A DNA stretch of 64,000 nucleotides, from positions 4,464,001 to 4,528,000 of the forward strand of contig NZ_JAPEOB010000001.1 in the NCBI RefSeq assembly GCF_026341775.1. Direction: 5' to 3'. Below, in pieces: positions 8,490 to 15,953 of the stretch. The stretch comes from Streptomyces sp. NBC_00654. Its GTDB lineage: Bacteria > Actinomycetota > Actinomycetes > Streptomycetales > Streptomycetaceae. The position numbers were made by a program, and so were the translations under genes. The notes under the pieces are model-generated. The model had not been told where the DNA came from and searched no databases. It saw only the letters and a list, made by a program, of their open reading frames with translations. Within the stretch, counting starts at the first letter, position 1. Each line of letters starts with the position of its first letter.

Positions 8490-10343
8490 TCAGCGCTCGC
8501 GGGTCAGGGTGAGCAGGCCGCCGGTCGGCACGGTCACCGGGTTCACCCCGGCGACGAGGTCGAGCGCGGTCTCGGACAGGATCTCACCACGGCAGTCCTG
8601 GACGCGGGCGAGTGCCTGTTCCGGCCGGGTGGCGGTCAGGAGCACCACGGTGTCGACGTCCGCGTTGGCGACGAGCAGGGTCTGCGGGCCGTCCGCGGCG
8701 TGCCGGTCCGGGAGGGCGACGGGCAGCGGCGCGTAGCGGGCGACCACGGTGGTGCTGTGGTCGTGGGCAAGGACCAGGGGGTAGCCGAGGTCCGGTCGCA
8801 CGGGTTCCAGGACGCCGAGCTGGAGGACGTCGGCGTACCGGCGGAAGACGCCGAGCCAGAAGCGCAGGGTGGCGAGCCGGTCAGGACTCTGGGCGGCGAG
8901 GTCGACGGAGATCTGCGGCACCGAGAACAGAGCGTTGACGAGGTGGACGGCGACGGACTCGGACGTCTCGTCGGAGTGCCACGTGATCATGTCGGCGTGG
9001 ACGGCGAGCGGGCCGGCGGTGAGCCGGCAGTCGACGGTGCGCTGGCGGTTCTCGGCGGGGCTGAGCGGGCAGTCGGTGGCGCGGACCATGGTGGCGTACG
9101 GCCACAGCCCCGGGCTGACGTAGGGCTGGCGGTGCTCGACGATCACGTCCGGCCGGGTGCGGCGCAGCCGGGTGTCGAGGTCGGCGAGCAGTTGGAGGAC
9201 GCCCTCGTGGACGGTGGTGCGGTCGGCGCCGGCCGGGGCGGGCGGGGGACCGGCGACGGCGAAGCGGTCGATGAAGTCGAGTTTCACACCGTCCATGCCC
9301 CACTCCTCCACGGAGCGGGCGATCTTCTCGATCAGGTACGCCCGGACCTCGGGGTGGCGGGGGTCGAGCACGGCCGCGTCCAGGTGGGGCTCCTCGCGCA
9401 GGATCATGCCCTTGAAGCGGTCCCAGGCGTCATTGTGCCGGCCGATGAACGGCACCGCGTACCAGAGGAGATAGGCGACACCGAGCCGGTGGACCTCGGC
9501 GACATGGGCCGAGGGGTCGGGGAAGGCCTCCGGGTTGGGCTCCCAGTCACCGCAGTGGCCGTAGCCGCGCGCGCGGTCGGTGGTCTGCCAGCCGTCGTCG
9601 ACGATGATGCTCTCGCAGCCGACGGCCGCGGCGAGGGCGGCCTGGCGTTCGACGGCGGCGGTGTCGACGTTCTGGTGGAGGCTGTACCAGGTCGAGTAGG
9701 CGGGCATCCGGGCGGCGGGCGCGATGCCGGGGTGGTCCAGGCCCTCGGCCCACCAGTCGGTGACGGACCGCAGGGTGGCTGCGAAGTGGCGGCCGCCGAG
9801 ATCGATCCGCAGCCGCAGCGGCGGCCCCTCCGGGGTGAGGTCCTGCTCCACGGTGAAGGCGAACTCGCCGCTCTCCTCCACCACACCGGCGCCGACGCGC
9901 ACGGGTGCGGAGGTCTCCCCGGCGGCGGCGGTGCACAGCGCGCGGTCGTCGGCGCCGATCAGACTGGCGACGGGGGCACCCAGGGCGAGCGAGACGGTCC
10001 GGGGTGCGACCCACGACGGCGGCAGCCAGCGCGAGGCGTTGGTGTCCGGTGTCCAGTAGGCGGTGGCCCCGACGCAGGGTATCCGCCATTCGGCACGGAC
10101 GGTGGCCGGGACCGGCGCCGTGACCTCGATGACGGCCACGCCGTCACCGACCGGGGTGACAGAGGTCTCCAGCCGGTCGCAGCCGAGCCCGGTGAGGTGG
10201 ACGGTGAGCGGGACGCCGGCACCGTGGAACAGCCCTGTGGCGAGCTGCCGGTGGACGATGGCGTCGGGGGTCGCGTCGGCCGGAGCGTTGGGGCGCCAGA
10301 TCTGGACCGGCTGCTGCGGGACCGCGGGTACTTCGGTGGTCAC
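8490..10343 (-). CDS. Alpha-galactosidase (GH36-type)
   Basis: 617-residue cytoplasmic glycoside hydrolase expected to release galactose from imported alpha-galactosides. The (beta/alpha)8-barrel shows IIVDDGWQ, YLLWYAVPFIGRHND and MDGVKLDFIDRF; the Asp in VKLDF fits the GH36 nucleophile. An N-terminal beta domain precedes the barrel and a short beta domain follows. GTG 10343 was chosen because AAGGAG ends eight bases upstream; a GTG at 10352 is in frame but overlaps that ribosome site. There is no signal peptide, which agrees with hydrolysis after uptake by the adjacent ABC transporter. Other GH36/GH27-like activities are possible. Confidence 0.85.
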   Translation of the reverse strand: MTTEVPAVPQQPVQIWRPNAPADATPDAIVHRQLATGLFHGAGVPLTVHLTGLGCDRLETSVTPVGDGVAVIEVTAPVPATVRAEWRIPCVGATAYWTPDTNASRWLPPSWVAPRTVSLALGAPVASLIGADDRALCTAAAGETSAPVRVGAGVVEESGEFAFTVEQDLTPEGPPLRLRIDLGGRHFAATLRSVTDWWAEGLDHPGIAPAARMPAYSTWYSLHQNVDTAAVERQAALAAAVGCESIIVDDGWQTTDRARGYGHCGDWEPNPEAFPDPSAHVAEVHRLGVAYLLWYAVPFIGRHNDAWDRFKGMILREEPHLDAAVLDPRHPEVRAYLIEKIARSVEEWGMDGVKLDFIDRFAVAGPPPAPAGADRTTVHEGVLQLLADLDTRLRRTRPDVIVEHRQPYVSPGLWPYATMVRATDCPLSPAENRQRTVDCRLTAGPLAVHADMITWHSDETSESVAVHLVNALFSVPQISVDLAAQSPDRLATLRFWLGVFRRYADVLQLGVLEPVRPDLGYPLVLAHDHSTTVVARYAPLPVALPDRHAADGPQTLLVANADVDTVVLLTATRPEQALARVQDCRGEILSETALDLVAGVNPVTVPTGGLLTLTRER

Positions 10344-10348
10344 GGTGG

Positions 10349-11164
10349 TCACTCCTTGGTGGCCCCGGCCAGCAGGCCGGAGATGAACTGGCGTTGCAGG
10401 ACGAGGAAGAGGGCCATCACAGGGATGGCGGCGATGGCGGCGGCGAGCAGGACCTGCGCGTAGTTGGTGGTCGCAAGGCCCTGCAGGGTGGCGGTGGCCA
10501 CGGGCAGCGTGTACATGTCGGGGCTGCGCAACGCGATCAGTGGCCAGACGAACTGGTTCCATCCGCCCAGGAAGACGAACAGCGCGAGAGCGGCGATGAC
10601 CGGCCGGTTGACCGGGATGACGATCCGCCACAGCACCCGCAGTTCGCCGGCGCCGTCGACGCGGGCCGCGTCCAGGAGTTCGTCGGGCATGGAGCGCAGT
10701 GACTGGCGCATCAGGAAGATGCCGAACGGGGTGACCAGGCCGGGGAGGATGACGGACTGGTAGGAGTCGATCAGGCCCAGCTTCATCATCATCTCGAAGA
10801 TCGGGATGAGCATCACCGTATCGGGGAGGACGAGGGTGCTGAGCAGCAGGACGAAGAACAGATTGCGCCCGCGGAACTCGAACTTGGCGAAGGCGTATCC
10901 CGCGAGGACCGAGACAACGACCGCGCCGGCCGTCTGAACGCCCGCCACCAGCACGGTGTTGAACAGGACGCGGGTGAGCCCGATGGATTCCTGGAGCCCC
11001 TGGAGGTTCTCCATGAGGTGACCGCCGGGCAGCAGCTTCGGCGGCCAGGAGAACACGTCGCTGTTCTCCTGCGTGGCGGCCATGGCGAGCCAGTAGAACG
11101 GACCGACGCAGAGCCCGAAGGCGCCCGCGAGGAGCAGGGTGAGGAGGGGGCTGCGGCGCTTCAC
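10349..11164 (-). CDS. Carbohydrate ABC transporter permease (MalG-like)
   Basis: 271-residue inner-membrane permease with six hydrophobic segments. The EAA loop that contacts the ATPase is visible as DELLDAARVDGAGELRVLW. GTG 11164 overlaps the stop of the upstream permease (GTGA), so the two are translationally coupled; its own stop lies five bases before the alpha-galactosidase start. It pairs with the permease encoded upstream. No ATPase gene is present in the operon, so a shared ATPase such as MsiK of Streptomyces is the likely energy source. Confidence 0.93.
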   Translation of the reverse strand: MKRRSPLLTLLLAGAFGLCVGPFYWLAMAATQENSDVFSWPPKLLPGGHLMENLQGLQESIGLTRVLFNTVLVAGVQTAGAVVVSVLAGYAFAKFEFRGRNLFFVLLLSTLVLPDTVMLIPIFEMMMKLGLIDSYQSVILPGLVTPFGIFLMRQSLRSMPDELLDAARVDGAGELRVLWRIVIPVNRPVIAALALFVFLGGWNQFVWPLIALRSPDMYTLPVATATLQGLATTNYAQVLLAAAIAAIPVMALFLVLQRQFISGLLAGATKE

Positions 11165-12114
11165 TTGCGCTCCCCCATCAGGCGGACCTGCAGGAGGCCG
11201 AGCACGGCCACGATCAGCGCGAGCGCGTAGGCGAGGGCCGAGGCGTAGCCGAAGTCGAAGTATTTGAAGCCGTTGTTGTAGAGATACATGGTGACCGTCA
11301 AGGTGGAGTTGTCGGGGCCGCCGCCGGTGAGGACGTACGGCTCGTCGAAGAGCTGCAGGGTGCCGATGGTGGAGAGCACCACGGTGAGGAGCAGGATCGG
11401 GCGCAGCTGGGGAAGGGTGATGGAGACGAAGCGGCGGATCGGGCCCGCGCCGTCGACCTTCGCGGCCTCGTACAGCTCCTGGGGTATGCCCTGCAGGCCG
11501 GCGAGGTAGATCACCGCGTTGTAGCCGGTGTAGTGCCAGGTGATGACGAGGACGACGCCGACGCGGGCCCAGAAGGGGCTGCCGAGCCAGTTCACCCGGT
11601 CGATACCGAACAGGGAGAGGACCCAGTTCAGCAGTCCGGCGTCGCGGTTGAGGATCACGGAGAACATCACGCCCGCGGCGACCAGACCGGTCAGTGAGGG
11701 GATGAAGACGCCGAGGCGCCAGAGCGGGCGCAGCCAGACCTTGGTGGAGTTGAGGCCGAGGGCGACGAGCAGGGCGAGACCGAGCATCAGCGGCACCTGG
11801 ACGACCAGGATCAGCGCCGTGTTCTCCAGCGCGGTCCAGAACAGCGGGTCGTGCAGCAGGCGCTGGTAGTTGTCGAGCCCGGTGAAGTGCCGGCCGGCGC
11901 CGTTGCCGGTGGTGAGGCTGATCCAGAGCGAGGCGACGATGGGGTACGCCTTGAAGATCACGAAGCCCAGCACGGCAGGCATGATCAGCAGGTACGGGAC
12001 GGAAGTGCGGGTCAGTAGTCGGCGGCGTCCCGGGCGGGTGCGGCCGGTCTGGTCGGTGGTGCCGCGGCCGGCCGGGGCGGCGGCGGGAGCGTGTTCGGAC
12101 GGGGCGATGGTCAT
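11161..12114 (-). CDS. Carbohydrate ABC transporter permease (MalF-like)
   Basis: 317-residue permease with six transmembrane helices and the EAA motif ELYEAAKVDGAGPIRRF. A 45-residue Pro/Arg-rich cytoplasmic leader (MTIAPSEHAPAAAPAGRG) precedes the first helix YLLIMPAVLGFVIFKAYPIV, as is common in actinobacteria. The ATG at 12114 lies five bases after the stop of the binding-protein gene. It forms the heterodimeric membrane channel with the MalG-like protein. Confidence 0.93.
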   Translation of the reverse strand: MTIAPSEHAPAAAPAGRGTTDQTGRTRPGRRRLLTRTSVPYLLIMPAVLGFVIFKAYPIVASLWISLTTGNGAGRHFTGLDNYQRLLHDPLFWTALENTALILVVQVPLMLGLALLVALGLNSTKVWLRPLWRLGVFIPSLTGLVAAGVMFSVILNRDAGLLNWVLSLFGIDRVNWLGSPFWARVGVVLVITWHYTGYNAVIYLAGLQGIPQELYEAAKVDGAGPIRRFVSITLPQLRPILLLTVVLSTIGTLQLFDEPYVLTGGGPDNSTLTVTMYLYNNGFKYFDFGYASALAYALALIVAVLGLLQVRLMGERK

Positions 12115-12119
12115 GAGGG

Positions 12120-13448
12120 TCAGGCCGCCTGCTGCCGGCCGGTCTGCTGGGCAAGCTGCTCGGCGGCCTTCTTGAGGGCGTCGGCCGGATCGGCGCCCTT
12201 GAGCAGCACCTGGCTCTGCGCGTCGCTGGCGAACTTGAGGGCGCGGGCGTAGTCGCCGGTGAAGTTGGTGGCCCGGGCATCGGCGGAGAGCGATTCGACG
12301 AAGGGCCTCAGTACCTTCTGGCCGCCGTAGAAGGGGTGCGGCGCGCTGAATCGCGGGTCGTCGTACGCCGCCTTGAGGGCGGGGAAGACACCGCCGGAGG
12401 CGAATATCCGGTTGATCTGGGCGGGCTTGGTGAGCGCGTACTCGATGAACTGCCAGGCGGCCTTGCGGCGTGTGCTGGAGCCGGAAACGGCCAGGTAGGT
12501 GGAGTTGACGATGGTGTTGCGCTTGCCCCCGGGAACGGCGGCGGGCGGCTGCATGGAGCGCCACATCCCCTTCTGCTCGGGGAATGTGGAGGCCAGATAC
12601 TCCACGGCCCAGGCCGCCTCGGCGTAGGTGGCGAGCTTCCCCTGGCTGAGCAGGCGCTTCTCGGTGCCCTGGCCCGCGGTGTCGGCGATCAGGCCGGCAT
12701 CGTTGAGCCGCTTGATGATGGTGAGGGCCTTGACGGCGGCCGGGGAGGCGAGCGTGATCTTCCCGGCCTGGTCGAAGTAGAAGACGTCCTGGAGTTGCAT
12801 CAGGTTCTGGAAGAAGTCCATGTCCTGGGTGGCGCCGGTCTTGTCGAGCCCGAGAAGCCGGACGCCGGTGGCGTCGAGGATCTTCGACCCTGCGGCGGTC
12901 ATGTCGTTCCAGTCGCTGATGCCGTCGGGGTCGACACCGGCCTTCTCGAAGTGGTCGTGGCGATAGAAGAGACCGAGCGGGTTGACCTCCCACGGGAGGG
13001 CGTGGGCGGCCTTGCCCTTGCCTGTGACGGTCGGCCAGAGGCCCTTGGCGAAGGCGGCCTGGTAGTTGTCGGCGCCGAACTTGGACAGGTCGGCGATGCC
13101 GTTGGGGAACTTGTCCAGGTAACCGGGCAGGTAGTCGACGCCGATGTGCAGGACATCGGCAAGGCCCTTGCCGCCCGAGGCGAGGCCGACGGTGATCTTG
13201 TCCCAGATGGCCGGGTTGCCGACGTCCTGGACCTCGACCGTTATGCCGGGGTTGTCCCGCTCGAAGGAGGGCACGACGCTGCGCAGCCCCTCGGCCGCGG
13301 TGGTCCAGCTCCAGACGGTGATCTTGCCGCTGTCGCCGTCGCCTCCGGCGCTGCCCGATCCGTTGTCGCCGCAGGCGGCCAGGCCCAGCCCGGCGGCGGA
13401 GGCGGTGGCGAGCTGGAGCAGCCGGCGGCGGCTCAGTTGGTGGGACAT
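12120..13448 (-). CDS. Sugar-binding lipoprotein of an ABC importer (Tat-type signal)
   Basis: 442-residue extracellular substrate-binding protein (family 1). The leader SRRRLLQLATASAAGLGLAACG has twin arginines and a lipobox (LAAC), so it is probably Tat-exported and lipid-anchored. The mature part has the usual two-lobed binding-protein features (ITVWSWTTAAEGL, GKLATYAEAAWAVEYL). Its ATG overlaps the last codons of the aminotransferase gene, so it is coupled to it. Context suggests alpha-galactosides such as melibiose or raffinose as ligands, but ligand residues cannot be read from the sequence. Confidence 0.92.
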   Translation of the reverse strand: MSHQLSRRRLLQLATASAAGLGLAACGDNGSGSAGGDGDSGKITVWSWTTAAEGLRSVVPSFERDNPGITVEVQDVGNPAIWDKITVGLASGGKGLADVLHIGVDYLPGYLDKFPNGIADLSKFGADNYQAAFAKGLWPTVTGKGKAAHALPWEVNPLGLFYRHDHFEKAGVDPDGISDWNDMTAAGSKILDATGVRLLGLDKTGATQDMDFFQNLMQLQDVFYFDQAGKITLASPAAVKALTIIKRLNDAGLIADTAGQGTEKRLLSQGKLATYAEAAWAVEYLASTFPEQKGMWRSMQPPAAVPGGKRNTIVNSTYLAVSGSSTRRKAAWQFIEYALTKPAQINRIFASGGVFPALKAAYDDPRFSAPHPFYGGQKVLRPFVESLSADARATNFTGDYARALKFASDAQSQVLLKGADPADALKKAAEQLAQQTGRQQAA

Positions 13449-14557
13449 GTCGACTCCTGGGAATGTGTCGTGCGGTGGGTGAGGGTGTGCAGCGCCTCGG
13501 CGAGCAGGTCCGCCGCGGCGCCAGGGGTGGAGGTGTGGGGAGACAGCCGGATCCACTCGTCCCGACGGGTGGTGATCAGGCCGGCCGCTTCGAGGGTGCG
13601 GTGGACGGTGGCGGGGTCGTGGCCGGGCAGGCGGAAGGTGCCGATACCGGCGCGCTCGTGGGGGCCGAGTCCGTCCAGCAGGACCTCGGCGCCGGCCCGC
13701 CGCGCGCGGTCGAGCAGGTCGGCGAGGGTGTCACGGATACGGGTGCCGACGGCGGCCGGGCCGCCCTGCTCGAACAGGTCGTCGATGGCCGCACCGATGG
13801 CTGCGGCGGCCGGGAAGTCCGGGTTGGTGGCGAGGTGGGCGGCGGCCCCGGGCAGTGGCGGCGCCGGATGTCGCGGAGCGAAGGGCTCCGCGACACCGGC
13901 CCAGCCGCCGAGCCCGGGAGACAGGCGCTCGGCGCACCGGTCGCGGATCAGCAGCAGTGCGGCTCCCCAGCCGGCCCGCAGCCACTTCTGGCCGCCGCTG
14001 ACGAGGACGTCGGCGGCATCCGCTTCGAGTGGGACGGCACCCAGGCCCTGGATGGCGTCGACGATCAGCAGCCGGCCGGGCCCGAGGACCTCCTTGAGGG
14101 CGGCGAGCGGTGCCACATGGCCGGTGAGCGAGTCGACGGCGCTGACGGTGAGGGCGGTGACGTCGGGGGTGAGATGGCGGCGCAGAAGGTCGGGGGTGAT
14201 GTGCCGCTGCCCGGCCGCGTCGACGAGGCGGACGGCGGGGCCGCCGCGACCGGCGAACCGGAGCCAGGGGTAGAGGTTGGCGGGAAACTCACCGCGGGGC
14301 ACCAGGACGGTACCGGCGCCGTGGAGTGCGGCGGCCACGGTGAACAGGCCGTTGCTGGTGGACGGTGCCAGAGCGATCTCGTGCGGACGGGCATCGAGCA
14401 GCCGGGCCGCCGAGGTCCGGGCGGCTTCGCCGAGGGCAAAGAGCCGGTCGAGGTCGGCCGGGTCGACCCGGGTCGCGAGCGTGGTCGCGGTGGCGAGGGC
14501 GGCGACGGCCGGGCGGGAGACCGGACCGACTCTGGCGTAGTCGAGGTAGCCCGCCAT
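13433..14557 (-). CDS. Class V aminotransferase-fold PLP enzyme, first gene of the sugar operon
   Basis: About 374 residues from ATG 14557. A TTG at 14620 would add 21 residues but lies inside a LacI-like operator, and the family start (YLDYARVGPVS) falls right after the ATG. The PLP-binding lysine is in SGGQKWLRAGWG, preceded by the Asp-bearing strand LLIVDAIQGLG. It resembles the isopenicillin-N-epimerase/cysteine-desulfurase branch, whose members act on amino acids or dipeptides. Such an enzyme is unexpected at the head of an alpha-galactoside operon; the gene overlaps the binding-protein start by 16 bases, so the two are co-expressed. The substrate is unknown. Confidence 0.8.
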   Translation of the reverse strand: MAGYLDYARVGPVSRPAVAALATATTLATRVDPADLDRLFALGEAARTSAARLLDARPHEIALAPSTSNGLFTVAAALHGAGTVLVPRGEFPANLYPWLRFAGRGGPAVRLVDAAGQRHITPDLLRRHLTPDVTALTVSAVDSLTGHVAPLAALKEVLGPGRLLIVDAIQGLGAVPLEADAADVLVSGGQKWLRAGWGAALLLIRDRCAERLSPGLGGWAGVAEPFAPRHPAPPLPGAAAHLATNPDFPAAAAIGAAIDDLFEQGGPAAVGTRIRDTLADLLDRARRAGAEVLLDGLGPHERAGIGTFRLPGHDPATVHRTLEAAGLITTRRDEWIRLSPHTSTPGAAADLLAEALHTLTHRTTHSQESTCPTN

Positions 14558-14607
14558 CGGCCCGCGGCCGGGGGGCGCGGGGGTGGCCGTCTCGACTGCA
14601 CACGGAA

Positions 14608-14621
14608 TTTGATCGTTCAAA
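14608..14621. promoter_or_regulatory. LacI-type operator at the head of the sugar operon
   Basis: TTTGATCGTTCAAA has perfect TTTGA/TCAAA arms around a central four-base TCGT, a typical LacI-family operator shape with a near-central CG. It lies about 50 bases before the preferred aminotransferase start. The LacI protein encoded at the operon's far end is the obvious candidate to bind it. Confidence 0.55.
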
Positions 14622-14989
14622 ATTGGCCCTAACGAAGCTTGATGCAGGTACTTCCAGAGATTTGAAGGTTCACATTAGGGAGATCGGCTCGTCCCAGCAA
14701 GGGGTTCGGTGCAACTACTGCCCGGCGAGCCGTGCGGCAGCGCCCCGGGGGAGGGGGGACAGCCGGCAGGGGGTCCGGCGAGGGTGCCGGAGTGCCACCC
14801 CGGCGCGTCGGTCCGCTTCACGTCATCCGTGTCCGTCGTCGGCCGCCTCGCTTCAACGGCACCGTCATTGCGACCGGAACCGGCACCCACCGCCCCGTAG
14901 GCACCCCGGCGCGCGCCGAAGTGCCAGTCAAGACCGGCTGGCGTCTGCCCTGCGTGACTTGGCGACGACGCCCGACGAGGATCGTCGCC

Positions 14990-15592
14990 ATGACCTACGT
15001 GATCGAAGCCGCGCATCCCGACGACGCGGCGTGGTTGGGGCCTTTGCAGCTGAGGACTTGGCTGCAGACATACCCCAACGCGGAGCTGGGGATCGATGAG
15101 AACTGGATCCGTGAACAGCGCGGCTCCTCGGCCACCGCGGAGGGCATCGCCCATTGGCGGGAGTTCATCGAGGCAGCAAGCCGACAACCGGACCGACTGT
15201 TCTGCCGTGTTGTCCGGTCCGAAGCCGGCATCGTCGGTTTTCTCTGCGGCCGCAAGGACAAGGCGGTCACCCTTGGGCCGATGTATTTGCTGAACCACGC
15301 CCAGAGGCAGGGCCTCGGCGGTCGTTTGATGACCGAGTTCCTCACCTGGGCAGGCCCCACCCGCATATGCCTGTGGGTCACCGCCTACAACGGGAGCGCG
15401 GTCCGCTTCTACCAACGCCACGGATTCAAGCTCACGGGTGAGCGAGAGCTCTGGCGAGGAACACTGCCAAACCTGCGCATGATCCGCGAGGTCACATCGA
15501 GCGTCGACCTCGGCCAAGGCGGGTTCGAGATACTGATCAAGGCCGTGGAACGATCACGGGAAGGCCGTGGAGATCTGACAGACGAACAATGA
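14990..15592 (+). CDS. GNAT-family N-acetyltransferase with transposase-derived C-terminal tail
   Basis: 200-residue acetyltransferase using acetyl-CoA. The pyrophosphate-binding motif is HAQRQGLGGRLMTEFL (Q/R-x-x-G-x-G/A form) and the C-terminal NGSAVRFYQRHGFKLTGER is typical of the fold. The ATG at 14990 has GAGGAT upstream and starts MTYVIEAAHPDDAAWL, a normal GNAT start. The last residues, GRGDLTDEQ, equal the N-terminus of IS5-type transposases (compare 61632), and the transposase remnant continues in another frame right after the stop. The native C-terminus was probably replaced by an insertion or deletion. The acceptor substrate is unknown. Confidence 0.8.
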   Translation: MTYVIEAAHPDDAAWLGPLQLRTWLQTYPNAELGIDENWIREQRGSSATAEGIAHWREFIEAASRQPDRLFCRVVRSEAGIVGFLCGRKDKAVTLGPMYLLNHAQRQGLGGRLMTEFLTWAGPTRICLWVTAYNGSAVRFYQRHGFKLTGERELWRGTLPNLRMIREVTSSVDLGQGGFEILIKAVERSREGRGDLTDEQ

Positions 15593-15950
15593 GTGCGTTT
15601 GGAACCATTGTTGCCGCCGCTACCGGAGACGGTGCGAAAGCCGAGGGACGGCGGCAGTGCTTCGACGAAATCCGGTGGCGGGCGAGAGCTGGGGTGCGCC
15701 TTGGGCGGGAACGCCCGTGCGGTATGGACCGTGGGAGGCTGGGCGCACGCTCTTCCGTCGCTGTCAGATCGACGGCACCTGGGCCCGTACCTTGAAGAAG
15801 CCGCAGGTCAAGCGGATGTTTCCGGGTGCATCGACTGGGAGGTGTCCATCGACTCGACGATCTTCCGGGCCCCATCAGTACGCCGCCGGGGCCCGGAAAA
15901 TTGGGATCTCCGTCCAGGCGGTACGGGTGCGGGGGAGGTGGGCCCGGCCG
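15567..15950 (+). pseudogene. IS5-family transposase remnant
   Basis: Pieces in three frames can be put in order: RGDLTDEQ, then VRLEPLLPPLPE, then QCFDEIRWRARAG, then VRYGPWEAGRTLFRRC, then CIDWEVSIDSTIFRA, then HQYAAGARK. This is the N-terminal half of an IS5 transposase up to the first catalytic Asp region (DSTI-RAHQ). At least three frameshifts make it non-functional. Confidence 0.65.
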
Positions 15951-15953
15951 ACG

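Noticed and set aside
8301..10463. 720-residue open frame on the plus strand
   Set aside because: Antisense shadow of the alpha-galactosidase gene; no recognisable domain and extreme Gly/Asp/Val bias.
12336..14273. 645-residue open frame on the plus strand
   Set aside because: Antisense to the binding-protein and aminotransferase genes, both of which show family motifs on the minus strand.
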